Below, piece by piece: positions 33,401-37,900 of a DNA stretch of 64,000 nucleotides. The position numbers were made by a program, and so were the translations under genes. The notes under the pieces are model-generated. The model ran no database searches. It was not told where the DNA came from and saw only the letters and a list, made by a program, of their open reading frames with translations. Origin of the DNA: Paenibacillus sp. S150 (GTDB lineage: Bacteria; Bacillota; Bacilli; Paenibacillales; Paenibacillaceae); the NCBI RefSeq assembly GCF_019352175.1, contig NZ_JACBYI010000036.1, positions 1 to 64,000 of the forward strand, read 5' to 3'. Position 1 is the first letter of the stretch. Every line of letters starts with the position of its first letter.

Positions 33401-34895
33401 CATAATCATATAGTTCCCGCACATAGGTCTGCAGTGTCTCCTTATTTTGTGCGGAAATTGGCAGCAAACAGACAGGCAGCTGATCCTTATGCGATCCAAT
33501 CTCATCTGCTGTATCCTGTTTGTATTCCTCTATAATAAGATGCGCGTTGGTCCCGCTGAATCCAAAAGAATTGATAGCTGCTATTTTGGGCTGATTGTTC
33601 GGCGTAACCCATTCCTGCAAAGTGGTGTTCACATAAAAGGGAGTTTGAGTGAAGTCAATATGGCGATTTGGCTTCTCATAGTTGATCGCCGGGAACAAGC
33701 AACTGTATTTCATTCCGAGCAGCACTTTAATTAGTGATGCCACACCTGCGGCTGCCTGCAAATGTCCCATATTATTTTTGACAGAACCAATAGCGCAATA
33801 CTGCTTTTTATCCGTTGATTTCGAGAAAGAATTTGTTAACGCTTCCATTTCAATCGGATCACCAAGCTCTGTACCTGTCCCATGTGCCTCTACATAAGAA
33901 ATTCGCTCCGGATTCAGTCCAATTCGATTCAATACATCCAGTTGAAGCTCGGTTTGAGCTAATGCATTCGGCGCTGTAATCCCGTTGGATTTGCCGTCTT
34001 GATTAATTCCTGAGCCGCGAATGACACCATAAATCTGATCCCCATCCGCAATCGCTTTACTCAGTGCTTTCAAGACAACAACCCCGCAGCCTTCACCGGG
34101 GATGAATCCATCTGCCCGTTGATCGAAAGCGTAACTGTTCCCACTCTTGGACAGCATCATCGATTCACACATTAATAAATAAGGCCGAGGAGTTACATAA
34201 AGTGTAACCCCTCCAGCCAAGGCCATATCGCTATCTCCATTTTGAATCGCCTGGCATGCCATATGAATAGCTACCATGGAGGATGAACATGCTGTATCAA
34301 GTGTAACAGCAGGTCCCTTCAAGTTTAAGAAATAAGCAATTCTCGCAGACAGCATGGAATTATAATTACCAATCACTTCATAGGGCTCAGGTTTATGTGG
34401 AATGGAATCCAGATAGGTATAATAATCGTTGTTTACTACACCCGCATAAACACCACACCGGACTTGATTTAATTTATCAGGTGTGTACCCGGCATCCTCG
34501 AACGCCTTCCAGCAACTTTCCAGAAACAGACGTTGTTGCGGGTCCATAAATTCTGCTTCTATCGGCGAAATGTTGAAGTAAAGCGGATCAAATTGATAAG
34601 GGTCCTGCAGGAAGCCGCCCTTTCGACAATAAATTTTGTTTTTCAGTTCGAGATTGTACTCGTCGAAATTCCAGCGATCGGCCGGGATATCCTCAATGAC
34701 ATGTTTCCCTTCGGACAGCATCCGAAAGTAATCAAGAGGACTATCAACCATTCCTGGGAATTTGCATGATAGCCCGATAACTGCGACCGGCTCGCCCGCT
34801 GGCCTCTGCTCCATGGCTTCCAGTTTCTGCTCCAGGCCTAGAATAGTATGATAGGCACGTTCCAAACGGATATAATCTTCGCTTTTGACTTTCAC
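12486..34895 (-). CDS. PKS3: 7469-aa trans-AT polyketide synthase with an internal DUF-SH sulfur-insertion didomain
   Basis: Module order by residue: M3 KS (Cys203), carrier-like insert without Ser (about 505-580), DH (DSHRVKQ; Asp in DPRMIDGAIQ), ACP (Ser1045), DUF2156/GNAT-like domain (about 1100-1458), tryptophanase-like PLP lyase SH (about 1459-1850, PLP Lys1690). M4 KS (Cys2063 in DTHCSSS), KR, ACP (Ser3044). M5 KS (Cys3310), KR, ACP (Ser4291). M6 KS (Cys4534), DH (SEHRVEE; HPILLDG), ACP (Ser5318). M7 KS (Cys5576), second carrier-like insert (about 5890-5970), DH (EDHVIGD), KR, ACP (Ser6901). M8 KS only (Cys7146); its DH-ACP open PKS4. All six KS have Cys plus the two His motifs (HGTGT, GH), so none looks like a non-elongating KS0. 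The M5 KR lacks the Asp of B-type KRs; those of M4 and M7 have it. There is no AT. The start is GTG, with AAAGGGG about 11 nt upstream and 21 nt after the PKS2 stop. An overlapping ATG two codons upstream in another frame stops at once. Confidence 0.96.
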   Translation of the reverse strand: MKVKSEDYIRLERAYHTILGLEQKLEAMEQRPAGEPVAVIGLSCKFPGMVDSPLDYFRMLSEGKHVIEDIPADRWNFDEYNLELKNKIYCRKGGFLQDPYQFDPLYFNISPIEAEFMDPQQRLFLESCWKAFEDAGYTPDKLNQVRCGVYAGVVNNDYYTYLDSIPHKPEPYEVIGNYNSMLSARIAYFLNLKGPAVTLDTACSSSMVAIHMACQAIQNGDSDMALAGGVTLYVTPRPYLLMCESMMLSKSGNSYAFDQRADGFIPGEGCGVVVLKALSKAIADGDQIYGVIRGSGINQDGKSNGITAPNALAQTELQLDVLNRIGLNPERISYVEAHGTGTELGDPIEMEALTNSFSKSTDKKQYCAIGSVKNNMGHLQAAAGVASLIKVLLGMKYSCLFPAINYEKPNRHIDFTQTPFYVNTTLQEWVTPNNQPKIAAINSFGFSGTNAHLIIEEYKQDTADEIGSHKDQLPVCLLPISAQNKETLQTYVRELYDYVQVHQSFKADNNELHEQLRSMVAEHLHIAVEEIDIGTDWDLLGLGIMGLQSLLHELNHKLGVAIAMSELVSLRNIAALAKKVTEVSGGHFASDFPLRLAYTFQTGRQAMKTRQLFIYRLPGELLNQCESFLKGEQNVYSGPLSPEAEACKRTWEFGEQAVHWESMYTGYARMPKRISAPVYPFSKQAYKLGPKPKSAGGSSLTRLSESLSFEHRLPDDVGGKDSHRVKQVEIVPGAYMLQLMIQAANEMLGGNVNYIEQVHFKAPFYRNITDNRVYLELRNQINGQSTHCVVRGVESDQQTYSIGQLRRKPSLAVEYKAVPADPALAVRSFDHVGWYLFVKEQGFDYGESYRTVQKVEIYKDEAVAVIASSMDFDERSAAAFGFDPRMIDGAIQPAIALLQKDFPNQSVLLPNYIESLHIFHPLPRRFTAHLKRTSTLQDAAHSWRCLMDITVLDEKKQVVLEIHQLAVRVVTEIDEHEEVSTLREVFVPLREVSNSDKASDSEELSRTSQLDAIRDYLIQSLSDLLKISAGVIEPEKAFPSYGVDSFLSLKWMSILEKEFGKLPKTILFEHFDIVKLSLFLQAQYPEKFTSTRSEAIVNAVHSTAYVSESGIRAEKRQAVRILEQDLAAHPAEQSCVEVIINRYGMEGLAVARKEMAPELFLGSSRKGFFYLAEREEIILAFLYQGPEEDLEELANELAAFVIPLGKQVVFLLEQRLEKVADRSVGAVEIGTLQRLEALPLNLKGKKYRHLRYAISNFQKLGDCRVEEYYLNSHAGTDQDILDMIDAWCSTKQMVNPYIGKVKNQIIMKSFPSMYRFFLTYLNNKLENVVVITPVPSRKGYLMDLEVYGPDMALGGIEYAIVNIYEQLLKEDAAFLSLGATFGVAGAPEANSDPVWTESLSELWEQGIFNGSGNYQFKNKFRPENRPLLLQRFMDTAPPSLLDVILFIANPVGVSPQVGQYSGDKNLALYDYNTLFVPQDNVAYDLLTDSWSELSWAKELIANNGDLTQYGSYAELIQRLREFFPFPYLIPVSSGREAEAMLFAALPKDKRVILQNMMFPTTVQHQVNNGFVPVEIPKRMPLGMDGNADRGELDIVQLKALLQKGSTAYVAIEMENNAAGGASISIEHLREVRQLCKEYHTPLIIDATRILENALKMSKQELSTTTDWSLTLEVAAEMLKCADYVVASLTKDYGSPVGGIIATLDKKTFQKMTERAALESKKLTDAEQATLFHALADKSKIVEAATKRMQLVGKLENRLKPIWPVVSPIGGHCLIIDTKKIKGLADINYSAQVFLNWMYASTGIRGSIHCGGLNPQSLNHMIRLAVPIGMDEPAIDNIADRLCTAWAQEKLWQPLEAVHEDTGTYGALKNTYRLTSSACPKDTAASTLEGAEKDADHVAIVGLSGQYPEADDLEQFWHNLASGHDAISEIQKDRWELELFYDPDRRQFGKNQCKWGGFLRDADMFDPQFFQITPVEAEKMDPQQRLFLQSAWHAVEDAGYALGDLLDQTDKNIGVFAGATWSEYSYFADHKKGFYPEVNLGSIATRVAYHMGFQGPAMTVDTHCSSSLSAIYLAYESVKNGICKAAIAGGVNLSLHPNKYQFAKFFLSPTGKCHSFGADGDGYVPGEGVGAVLLKPLRDAIADNDHIYGVIRSIRMRHGGKTAGVHVPNPKSQAKLIQETMELAQIHPETVSYVEAHGTGTDLGDPIEVEGLTQAYRMQTNKSQYCALGSVKSNIGHAEAAAGISQLTKVLLQLKHKKLVPSLHSGTLNPNIDFAETPFYVQQELSDWSLTGPGNHPRRAGISSFGAGGVNCHCVIEEYPTDASAMNQLDHEKKRRVFPLSAKTPEALADYVRSLQAYMLQTGNDVSLVNIAFTMQIGREDFKERVVFLAASHEELAELCSRYLQGEKTAYILVGFGGASRKGEAGGAEVGESIERAAVIWSEGGAVDWRLCRGFAPGYRTSLPLYPFAKERYWAPLPDTADEADNNVLSKGIRPEAVVQPETVKGDIVLYRPTNAVLRPLLMPDMHERHERKGRIFVFGSDPEMLFHLRQNGYKPVHIEQGDQFGQSSPERFIINPSSYDDYTSLWNALLEGNRGSAIDVLYLWGIGTGERECETYTGELMHPLLHLCASLNKYALKEPISLLYGYVSEGSKLDVFRSALPAFFRTIHLENHQLRFKVVDMDESTHFYTKVLEELQDECPGAAYIRYHGQQRTVLSYEEIPAREEGQRENEVLRTGGVYLITGGLGGIGYLISQYLASVKQARLVLTGRSPVDSSAADKIARLEQTGASVVYIQADISIKAEVQKVIQATKNTFGAIHGIFHCAGVLRDAYFVHKTTDQFDEVAAAKIPGTVHLDEYTAAESLDIFCLFSSLSAVSGNIGQCDYSYSNSFMDQYAAYRERLREEGRRWGHSISINWPLWIDGGMQIPNTKKELLYEQTGLEVLSTKDGIDAFVQAIQSGYAQVLVTSGDRKRIENTFLASAAQEEGVLSDIKPLLQEEPDEMEKPEELEIFVSGLIKEWIVECTKLPEHKIDIQSHFEEYGLDSIMIEHLISRLEQCFGKVSPTLLFEYQTIEELAQFLADHRTEAVQVHRMRESGISVQESVGPNNKSDTVTATPVLAVASAGQEATAEDDDIAIIGVSGIYPKAENIKEFWHNLEQGVDCVDEVPNERWDWRRYYAQDPAEANHGKIYCKWGGFVDNIDQFDPLLFQISPKEAEAMDPQERLFLQCVWDLFESNGYTREGLARQFPKDKGADVGVYVGVTTNSYQLLGPEQWDKGSSIIPTSLPWSIPNRISYFYNFNGPSLPVDTACSSSLVAIHMACESLRNQDCKMAVAGGVNLYFHPSKYLAMCQLGMLSKTGKCHAFGEQADGFVPGEGIGAVLLKPLKKAEADGDEIWGVIKGTAINHGGRTNGYKVPSPHSQAMLVKKVMEQAQLDPSTINYIEAHGTGTSLGDPIEIEGLTQAYKDFVSENQYCAVGSVKSNIGHSESAAGIASLTKVLLQMKHKRLVPSLHAARLNKHIAFEDTPFRVQTESAAWKPVREDLPLRAAISSFGAGGVNAHMVVESYLSPAEHRVPLKYGVDRLSASEGRSREYAFIYSARNKTRLQESLGQHLEWLCMEREDINLDSLSYTLLCCREEMEERIAFVVSDKNLLIESLRSHLNGWGTPAGCAVFAGNKYDRNRSETSIKDDGRKDRIKKILASRELHQAVALWVSGGSLEWSEWFEEGQQKLRLPTYVPAQDSYWITPKEKQPILCLTTDWSECGKAEEAAASGSLSERHIMLVATREQARHWSMIETSAEASSLTKVYLDNRNSCVSRHEFEVDSTHGSPDFSIVTPLHAIDTIYFLCGMNDESELNDDYAYEQQQNEGALALISLMQVFHDNVTLKVITSKTMQVPGYEKHCINFLTSAIAGITKTIPLEFPMVKVIHIDLQAQDASGVAGELLLAVKEPYNAAYPFLAYRAGKRYRRKLVKAEINKSQIPVLKSHGTYLILGGTGGIGFELSKFLATRYGARLILVGRSPLNEEKQAQLDLLNQIGGGASYLEANLRDTGQTLQRVKAHVENMGGIDGVIHSAADVENSLLTKMTPEIYHRVVGIQASSCMLMKEVHLELGVKNFIFFSSASSFFGSQGGANYSASNCLKDTFANIFAHTYPVNVKLINWGLWGQVGLGKAYDKVLQQKFRSVIPILPKEGLQAFEQIVSANTIQVIAATASDSYIRNETDYYGPRESMASTLLTEETAGPLISASPDTDGSIKTQMLLWLRTIVAGCLKLDSALLHDRVHLGDYGMDSIIGTVILQSLTKWLSNLPSTLMYEYFTIDALADYLLDEHAEELGKIFADVATDPADDVVKLETAALEENSKGKEAAEHDIAIIGIAGVYPQAKELQELWSNLVDSRDCITEVPADRWDADVYEQNGSIYCKWGGFVEQPDLFDPMFFQLSPKEAKGMDPQERMFLQVAAQTFANAGYSKASLDRQKVGVFVGVTNNTYQLLGVDQWDHTSNEDIPNSQIWSIPNRVSFHYNLAGPSMPVDTACSSSLTALHLACESIQSGESGMALVGGVNLYLHPYKYSGLSQMKMLSPTGQCRAFNDEANGFVPGEGIGAVLVKPLKQALQDGDFIHGIVKSTAVNHGGRTNGYTVPNPNAQASLIEEALLKGNIDPRTITYVEAHGTGTVLGDPIEIAGLTSAFRKYTSDKQFCAIASVKTNIGHLEAASGIIGLTKILLQMKHQTLVPTLHHEPGNTRIRFADSPFYLQKKVEAWNRPTVHVDGEEVMYPRRAAVSSFGAGGANAHAIIEEYLPKEQTDHHGRNRRSIIPLSARSPRQLQDYVKNLLSDLKGKIASGEPAILLERVAYTLQIGRDPMEERLAVIASSMEELLEKLDHVASGTEKSGIFIGRAQSFPAYDSDSLIISLEDANIEATARAWVNGGSIRWESFYTAPLPIKLPLPACPFSLKSYWLNPVVDKSERVEKDHSSVAALHPLVQRKQIEGQGIHYSGTFMGKERFISEHRVEEYSVFPGAAFLEMAFEAASFSMEKEMIAIRNVTFMQPLIFRKEPIEVELAIQHSTGRNAFEIYSASGSEEKLKHVQGEIVYRSTADIPEAHRAINLQGMIDHSASFDKEQIYRYYRKLGIDYGPVFQNVSKLYVRNRSILGELAPHQEVQDTLGQYELHPILLDGALQCMIAYGMLDQEKGLELPFYVRELHVIRKDRQWKYVYIAPSGSGEHAYDVTILDEMGESLVCLLDFTVSPLRSKVHEVQRRLSSKPLPEKESYGNSQATWDSGQGQAVTDHIKNNIAFILEWSVEEIDEDTELGDYGFDSLSFTRLADQLNDDFQITVSPALFFQYTTVRKLAEHLVESCALSRNETLTQLVEDRAAPQQMEPQHELDGSVSPAGTSSSDHSGEDNFPVAIVGMAGRMPQSATLEQFWEHLKAGNDLVTEVPKKRWDWREYYGDPIQEKNKTKAKWGGFLDDIDKFDARFFKIAAREAELMDPQQRGVLELAWQTVEHAGYSMNALSGSKTGVFVGVAANTDYNDLVNKDAEETEAYQSTGVAISVLVNRLSYMFNWHGPSEPIDTACSSSLVALHRAVDSLRSGECEMALAGGVQLILSPRGAISFSKSGMLSPDGRCKTFDQSANGYVRSEGMGLVLLKPLKDAERSGDQIYGVIRGTAVNHGGKGNSLTSPNPNAQAEVIMKAVEKAGIDIGSISYIETHGTGTQLGDPVEINGLKKAFETMALAQGETSLPARSCGLGSVKTNVGHMETAAGMASLFKVLLSLKHRELPPNVHYRKCNPQIHLEDSPFYIVDRLQKWGGTSIDGGAQNIPLRAGISSFGFGGANAHLILEEYINDAEPAQPASDDSDKQQLIILSAKDSERLRDRANQLADYLESSLSVSIDGVSCEMIEQELLKQMGEVLSISEEEIDHSGNVLDMGFDQMGLYQLMVKVEQHYGVKLQLEQILQLQTPDRLIHHLCKVIGSGSTAEFSEQVHLASVAYTLQLGRDAMEERACWIVSNSRQLIEQLRSYCSNQVTLYAGRVTKKGNGPIDELKSDVRQALAIQDYSRLAELWTQGAKIDWQLLYEGKKVVPRIALPGYPFQRTAYWFQPAPISHSNCIAGNDSGLLVEPSDRENFAYRVRLDEFHASFEDHVIGDRVILPGAMYFEIVQKTVQQTGRNDGFELTQLFWLTPYIHNGDSLGNDLYIRWTEEDSGQFKIKICSFDESGQREHFQVSIRETSRGQGSLGQPIHLIQERCGESNDITELYGLLKTNGLCYGSTYQTVVNLRHGNKEAIAELLLHDQLTEAWQCSPSMIDGAFQSVAVAGSWDNVSGTYLPFSVKRVSFYERVPSSCYAYIREKGKSGSLMLFDLYFVHHEGRIIAEFEDFGLKLYTGPDNGMSFLVQEWLPCPIEKANDEAEKPIFIVGSSGKLNGSLLGMKEACWLQTDMTNRNELEHLLVQMIPANTQSISMVIHLEQEQEAESGYPIYEGMQNLIQILVKRFYKLPVRFLCLYGTGDEYIAHRALVGFGRTAALENDHFVFRFLEYDELNQVPLQAELYAEPVTGCLEIKYDRNRRLIRQLREVDNSNEQAAAQPKISHNGTYVVTGGNGGLGLLFAAYLLSKYHANVAIVSRSAISSESMIRLEEAARFGGSIRHYKADVSRVKEVESCMSQVKSDYGSIHGVFHFAGALNDSLLFRKTMSDAEKVLAPKIHGIHNLDRSTRGEKLELFVVFSSITAIAGNKGQADYAYANRYMDEYIRMRNRRDFSEGRICRSYTINWPLWEHGGMQVNDSVKERLQADNGLEILQERDGWHALEKILANGWEQALPVRGDKERINQSLEALQLLRHVAVKSETTYRKDYGDHPSNPQQAVEDALLADLQRMFSEILKIDADELDPEEDLEMYGFDSIMMVEVLSRIESAYRINMEPGAINEHKSLKVLSGYLSMIIDGAQLQATVKSSSQSKPEQKDTVQSVSTTTGMEGRIAVIGMTCCFPQSSSLEQYWTNILLEKDMITEVPKERWDVDHYYNPDRKRKDTTYSKWGGFLQDIEKFDAGYWGIPDEVALVMDPQHRLLLELVEELWSRAGYRPEEVRGKDVGVFIGGAESSYVKSNLGKVPPESMKHIVVNTISNMMAARISDTYDLRGPSLTMDTACSSSLVSIHEACSQILNGTCDMAIAGGVQVLLDPIDHIGMSQAGVLSPDKRAYVFDERAQGIVIGEGAGVVLLKPMKQAVEDGDFIHAVIMGSAVNNDGHTMGLTTPNIEGQKNVIQQALRKSGVSPDTISYYEAHGTGTLLGDPIEIRAATQSYREFTEKKQYCGVGSVKANMGHLLRAAGIGSFIKAGLAVQHSILPKTIHCDKPHPRFQFEASPFYPVTKSMPWEGIEGKRRAAISSFGFGGTNCHMIIENFEGEQFPEYSLQRQPLQLPEFHKKVYWLGSHAGEETETFYLRILAQLQSGEITPEQALQMESLALKGESV
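16985..17225 (-). other. Carrier-protein-like insert without acceptor Ser in the M7 KS flanking region
   Basis: About residues 5890-5970 of PKS3 hold a second ACP-like insert at the same place in the KS flanking subdomain, between the ADYLESS helix and SVAYTLQLGR. The motif region reads DMGFDQMGLYQL, so the serine is replaced by Gln. The insert is similar to that of M3 in length and place but divergent in sequence, which suggests a recurrent functional element. Confidence 0.55.
29340..30520 (-). other. SH domain of PKS3: PLP-dependent (thio)cysteine lyase, tryptophanase fold
   Basis: About residues 1459-1850 of PKS3 form a complete aromatic-amino-acid beta-eliminating-lyase-like domain. Visible signatures are VSSGREAEAM near the start, AIEMENNAAGG, the DATR motif in PLIIDATRILENA, and the cofactor lysine in SLTKDYGSPVGG (Lys1690, codon 29826-29828). 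These align with the SxKKD...GG lysine site of tryptophanase and tyrosine phenol-lyase. In leinamycin-family PKSs the equivalent SH domain cleaves a C-S bond of a cysteine- or thiocysteine-adducted chain, leaving a thiol or hydropersulfide. The domain keeps full length and the key lysine, so it is probably active. It is followed directly by the M4 KS. Confidence 0.8.
30520..31600 (-). other. DUF2156/GNAT-like domain of PKS3 (DUF of the DUF-SH pair)
   Basis: This stretch encodes roughly residues 1100-1458 of PKS3, between the M3 ACP and the PLP lyase. It has no KS, DH, KR or MT motif. The pattern GKKYRHLRYAISNFQKLG, then SRKGYLMDLEVYGPD and FLSLGATFG, follows the phosphatidylglycerol lysyltransferase C-terminal (DUF2156, GNAT-fold) pattern. 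By position it corresponds to the DUF that precedes the SH lyase in the leinamycin synthase LnmJ, proposed to couple cysteine or thiocysteine to the ACP-bound chain. The family match is by eye, and its reaction here is inference. Confidence 0.7.
33155..33385 (-). other. Carrier-protein-like insert without acceptor Ser in the M3 KS flanking region
   Basis: About residues 505-580 of PKS3 interrupt the KS-to-DH linker between the helix LYDYVQ and the LAYTFQTGRQ strand that normally follow each other. The insert looks like a carrier domain (helix, LLGLGIMGLQSLLHEL, then SLRNIAALA), but the phosphopantetheine Ser position is Ile in LGLGIM. It cannot carry a chain, so a structural or protein-contact role is more likely. 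Confidence 0.55.
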
Positions 34896-34916
34896 AGTAT
34901 CATTGACCCCTTTAAT

Positions 34917-37900
34917 TTACGATATTGTGCTATCGTACAGCTTAAGTTTTAGGTCTAGCCTCTCTCGCAAAAAATCCAGAGACAGGTTCTTGTCCTCCGA
35001 ATGCGCCAGAGCCTGGGATGGGATTTCCGCTTGCAGCTCTCTCGTCTCCTTTTCTGCCGCCAGTTGTAATACTTCATCGCATATATAGCGATGGAGCGAT
35101 CGCAGATCCGGATAGCTGTAGAGTAGCGAGATTGGGAATGCAGATCCATAACACTCATTTAGTAAATTTCTGAATTCCACAGACATTAACGAATCCAGTC
35201 CCATTTCCTGGAACGAAAAATTTTTGAACTCCTCAGCAGTTACTGGACGTTGCAGCACTCTTTTTAACAATGAGGCAAGTTGTTCGTACGCGGCTTGCGA
35301 CGTGTTTGACGAGCATGCCGCAATACCCCCATTTAACGGAGCAAGCTCCGTTCCTGCCTCAGGTGTACGTAGCAGATTGCGGCCTCCGAGCTTCTCTACA
35401 CTTAATAACGTGTCGGGAATACGTCCTTTCGGATATTGCTTAAGCCACTTTTCCCAATCAACAGGCATAATCGATACCTCGCCGTTTTGTTTCCTCACTG
35501 CCTCGAATGATTGCAATCCCTCTTTGCTAGACAACGTTTTGAAACCGTTCTTCGTCCAAATTTCCTGAGCGACCGGATTGAGACGAGTAAGCATTCCCAC
35601 TTCCTGCCAAGGCCCCCAATTGAGGCAAAGACTTGGCAGTCCAAGCTGCTTCCGATATGCGGTTAATCCTGACATAAAAGCATTTCCTGTTGCATATCCT
35701 GCTACACCAATCGATCCCATTACAGCCGTAACAGAGGAAAACAGGATGAAGAATTCCAGCTCTTTATCCAGCGTAGCGCAATGAAGATTCCATGCCCCTT
35801 GGATTTTGGGGTGAAGGATCGTCTGCATGTTGTCCCATTCTTCGTTGTGAATCAAACGATCGCTAAGGATTCCGGCTGTATGAATAATTCCCCGCAGCGG
35901 AGGCAATTGTGCGTTGACTTCCGCTAACACAATTCCAAGCGCCTCGCTATCGCCGATATCAACCGAATAATACATAACATGTCTTCCTTGTGTACGCAGT
36001 TGCTCGAGCTTCGCACGAAGCGCCTCCGGCTCCTTGCTTCGTCCAAGTAATACCAGCGTATCCTTGGATGCTTCCGGCCAATTTCGTACGATTTCCCATC
36101 CGATGCCTCCGGACCCGCCTGCGATAACAACCGTTTTAGACATATCTTCCCCGGACTGCGGCTCGGAGAACCGAACCAATACCTTTCCGACATGCTTCCC
36201 TTTCTGGATATAACGAAAGGCCTCTTTAATATCTGCTTTATCGTATACTTGATAAGGAAGTGGGCGAATCACACCCTCATCGAACCATGTATTCAACATT
36301 GTCAGAGTTTCCATGACTAGGCCAGGTTTACGATGAATCGAATCAAACAACGAGAAAGGAATATACGTAACGTCATTTCGGTATTCGGCCGCTTGTTCAT
36401 CCGTCAGCCGCTCCCTTTCTCCCACTTCAACAAAAGATCCGCCGCTTCGCACAACCGAGAAGGTTTTCGCCACATGTTCGCCTGTAAAGGAATTAATCGC
36501 CGCATCGACGCCCTTGCCATCGGTTGCAATCATTAATTGCTCTGCATAATCCGTACTTCTCGAATCGAATATATGGCGGACTCCAAGCTGACGGAGTAAA
36601 AAGTGCTTGTTGCTGCTGGCAGTAGCATACACCGTAATTCCCATACGATGAGCCAATTGCACAAGCGCGATTCCTAACCCTCCCGTGGCTGCATGGATAA
36701 GGACCGATTTCACATTTACCGAAGCCGCAAGTCGTTCCATTATACTGTAGCCCGTCAAGTATGCTGAAGGGACCGTCGCCGCTTCATTTATGTTCAAGCT
36801 GTGCGGCTTAACCGCAACATAATCTCGAGGTACGACAACGAACTTGCCGAAGCATCCCGGTGCGAACGCAACCACCAGATCTCCAACAGATAAGTCCGTA
36901 ACATGCTTCCCTTTTCGAATTATTCTACCGACACAATCCAGACCGAAGCGCTCCGTATGCCTCTCCATCAGATTAAGAGCGTGAATAATATCATGGAAAT
37001 TAAACCCTGCTACCATCACTTCAAGCTCAATGTCTTCATCGCCAGGAATGACCCTTTCTGCCTGTCCGTAATACAGCTCTTCAATCGAGCCTTTTCCTTT
37101 TGATTGCAGAGCGAACGGTTCACGGAACATGGATTCATCCGGGCTTTCTTCTACAGTTGAACCCCGCTCTTTCAGGCGAGGCACATATCGCTGCGTGTCC
37201 CGGTAAGCAATTAACGTATCATCCGTCCTATCTACGATTTCAGTAACAACTTGAAGGCTTGAGGATCGTGATAAATTCTGTAAATCAATCCCAGCACATC
37301 GAATCTGCGGATACTCCAAACGCATAACCTTTAAGAATCCTACAGCAGCTGCGGACACGGGATTCACCCAGTAATCCCCGCTTTGTATACGATTAGCGTT
37401 CTGAGTAAGGAATGTAAAACTCCCAAGTTCGCTTCCTCTGCCATACATTTGTTGAGAAATATGAAGCAGCGTTGTGCCGACAGTCTTAATCTCTTCCCAA
37501 ACCATACGGCTAATCGGCGAGAATGGCTGATCCAGACCCCACATATAAAGACTCCCACTGATTTTTAAACCTTGTTGCTCTCGAAGTTCTTGTACCAAAC
37601 GCGAATAATGCTGTGACTCGAATGGATCTATCTCATACTTCTGGTCTGCAAGCTTACGGAATTGGTTCCCTCGGCATACAAGTAGCGTAGAACATCCTTT
37701 CGAGCTGAATTGTTCAGCCACATATGAAGTAAACAGAGAATCATCCGCCCAAAGAAGATACATTCCTTCTTCTTGCGAGAAACAGCCCTTTTCATGCGCT
37801 TTAGGTACCCATATTTCCTCATAGAATGACTGATCGCGCTTATTTAAGGACGATTGAAGAGTCTTCTTATTGACTCTCTTAGTCATGTAACCCTTAATTT

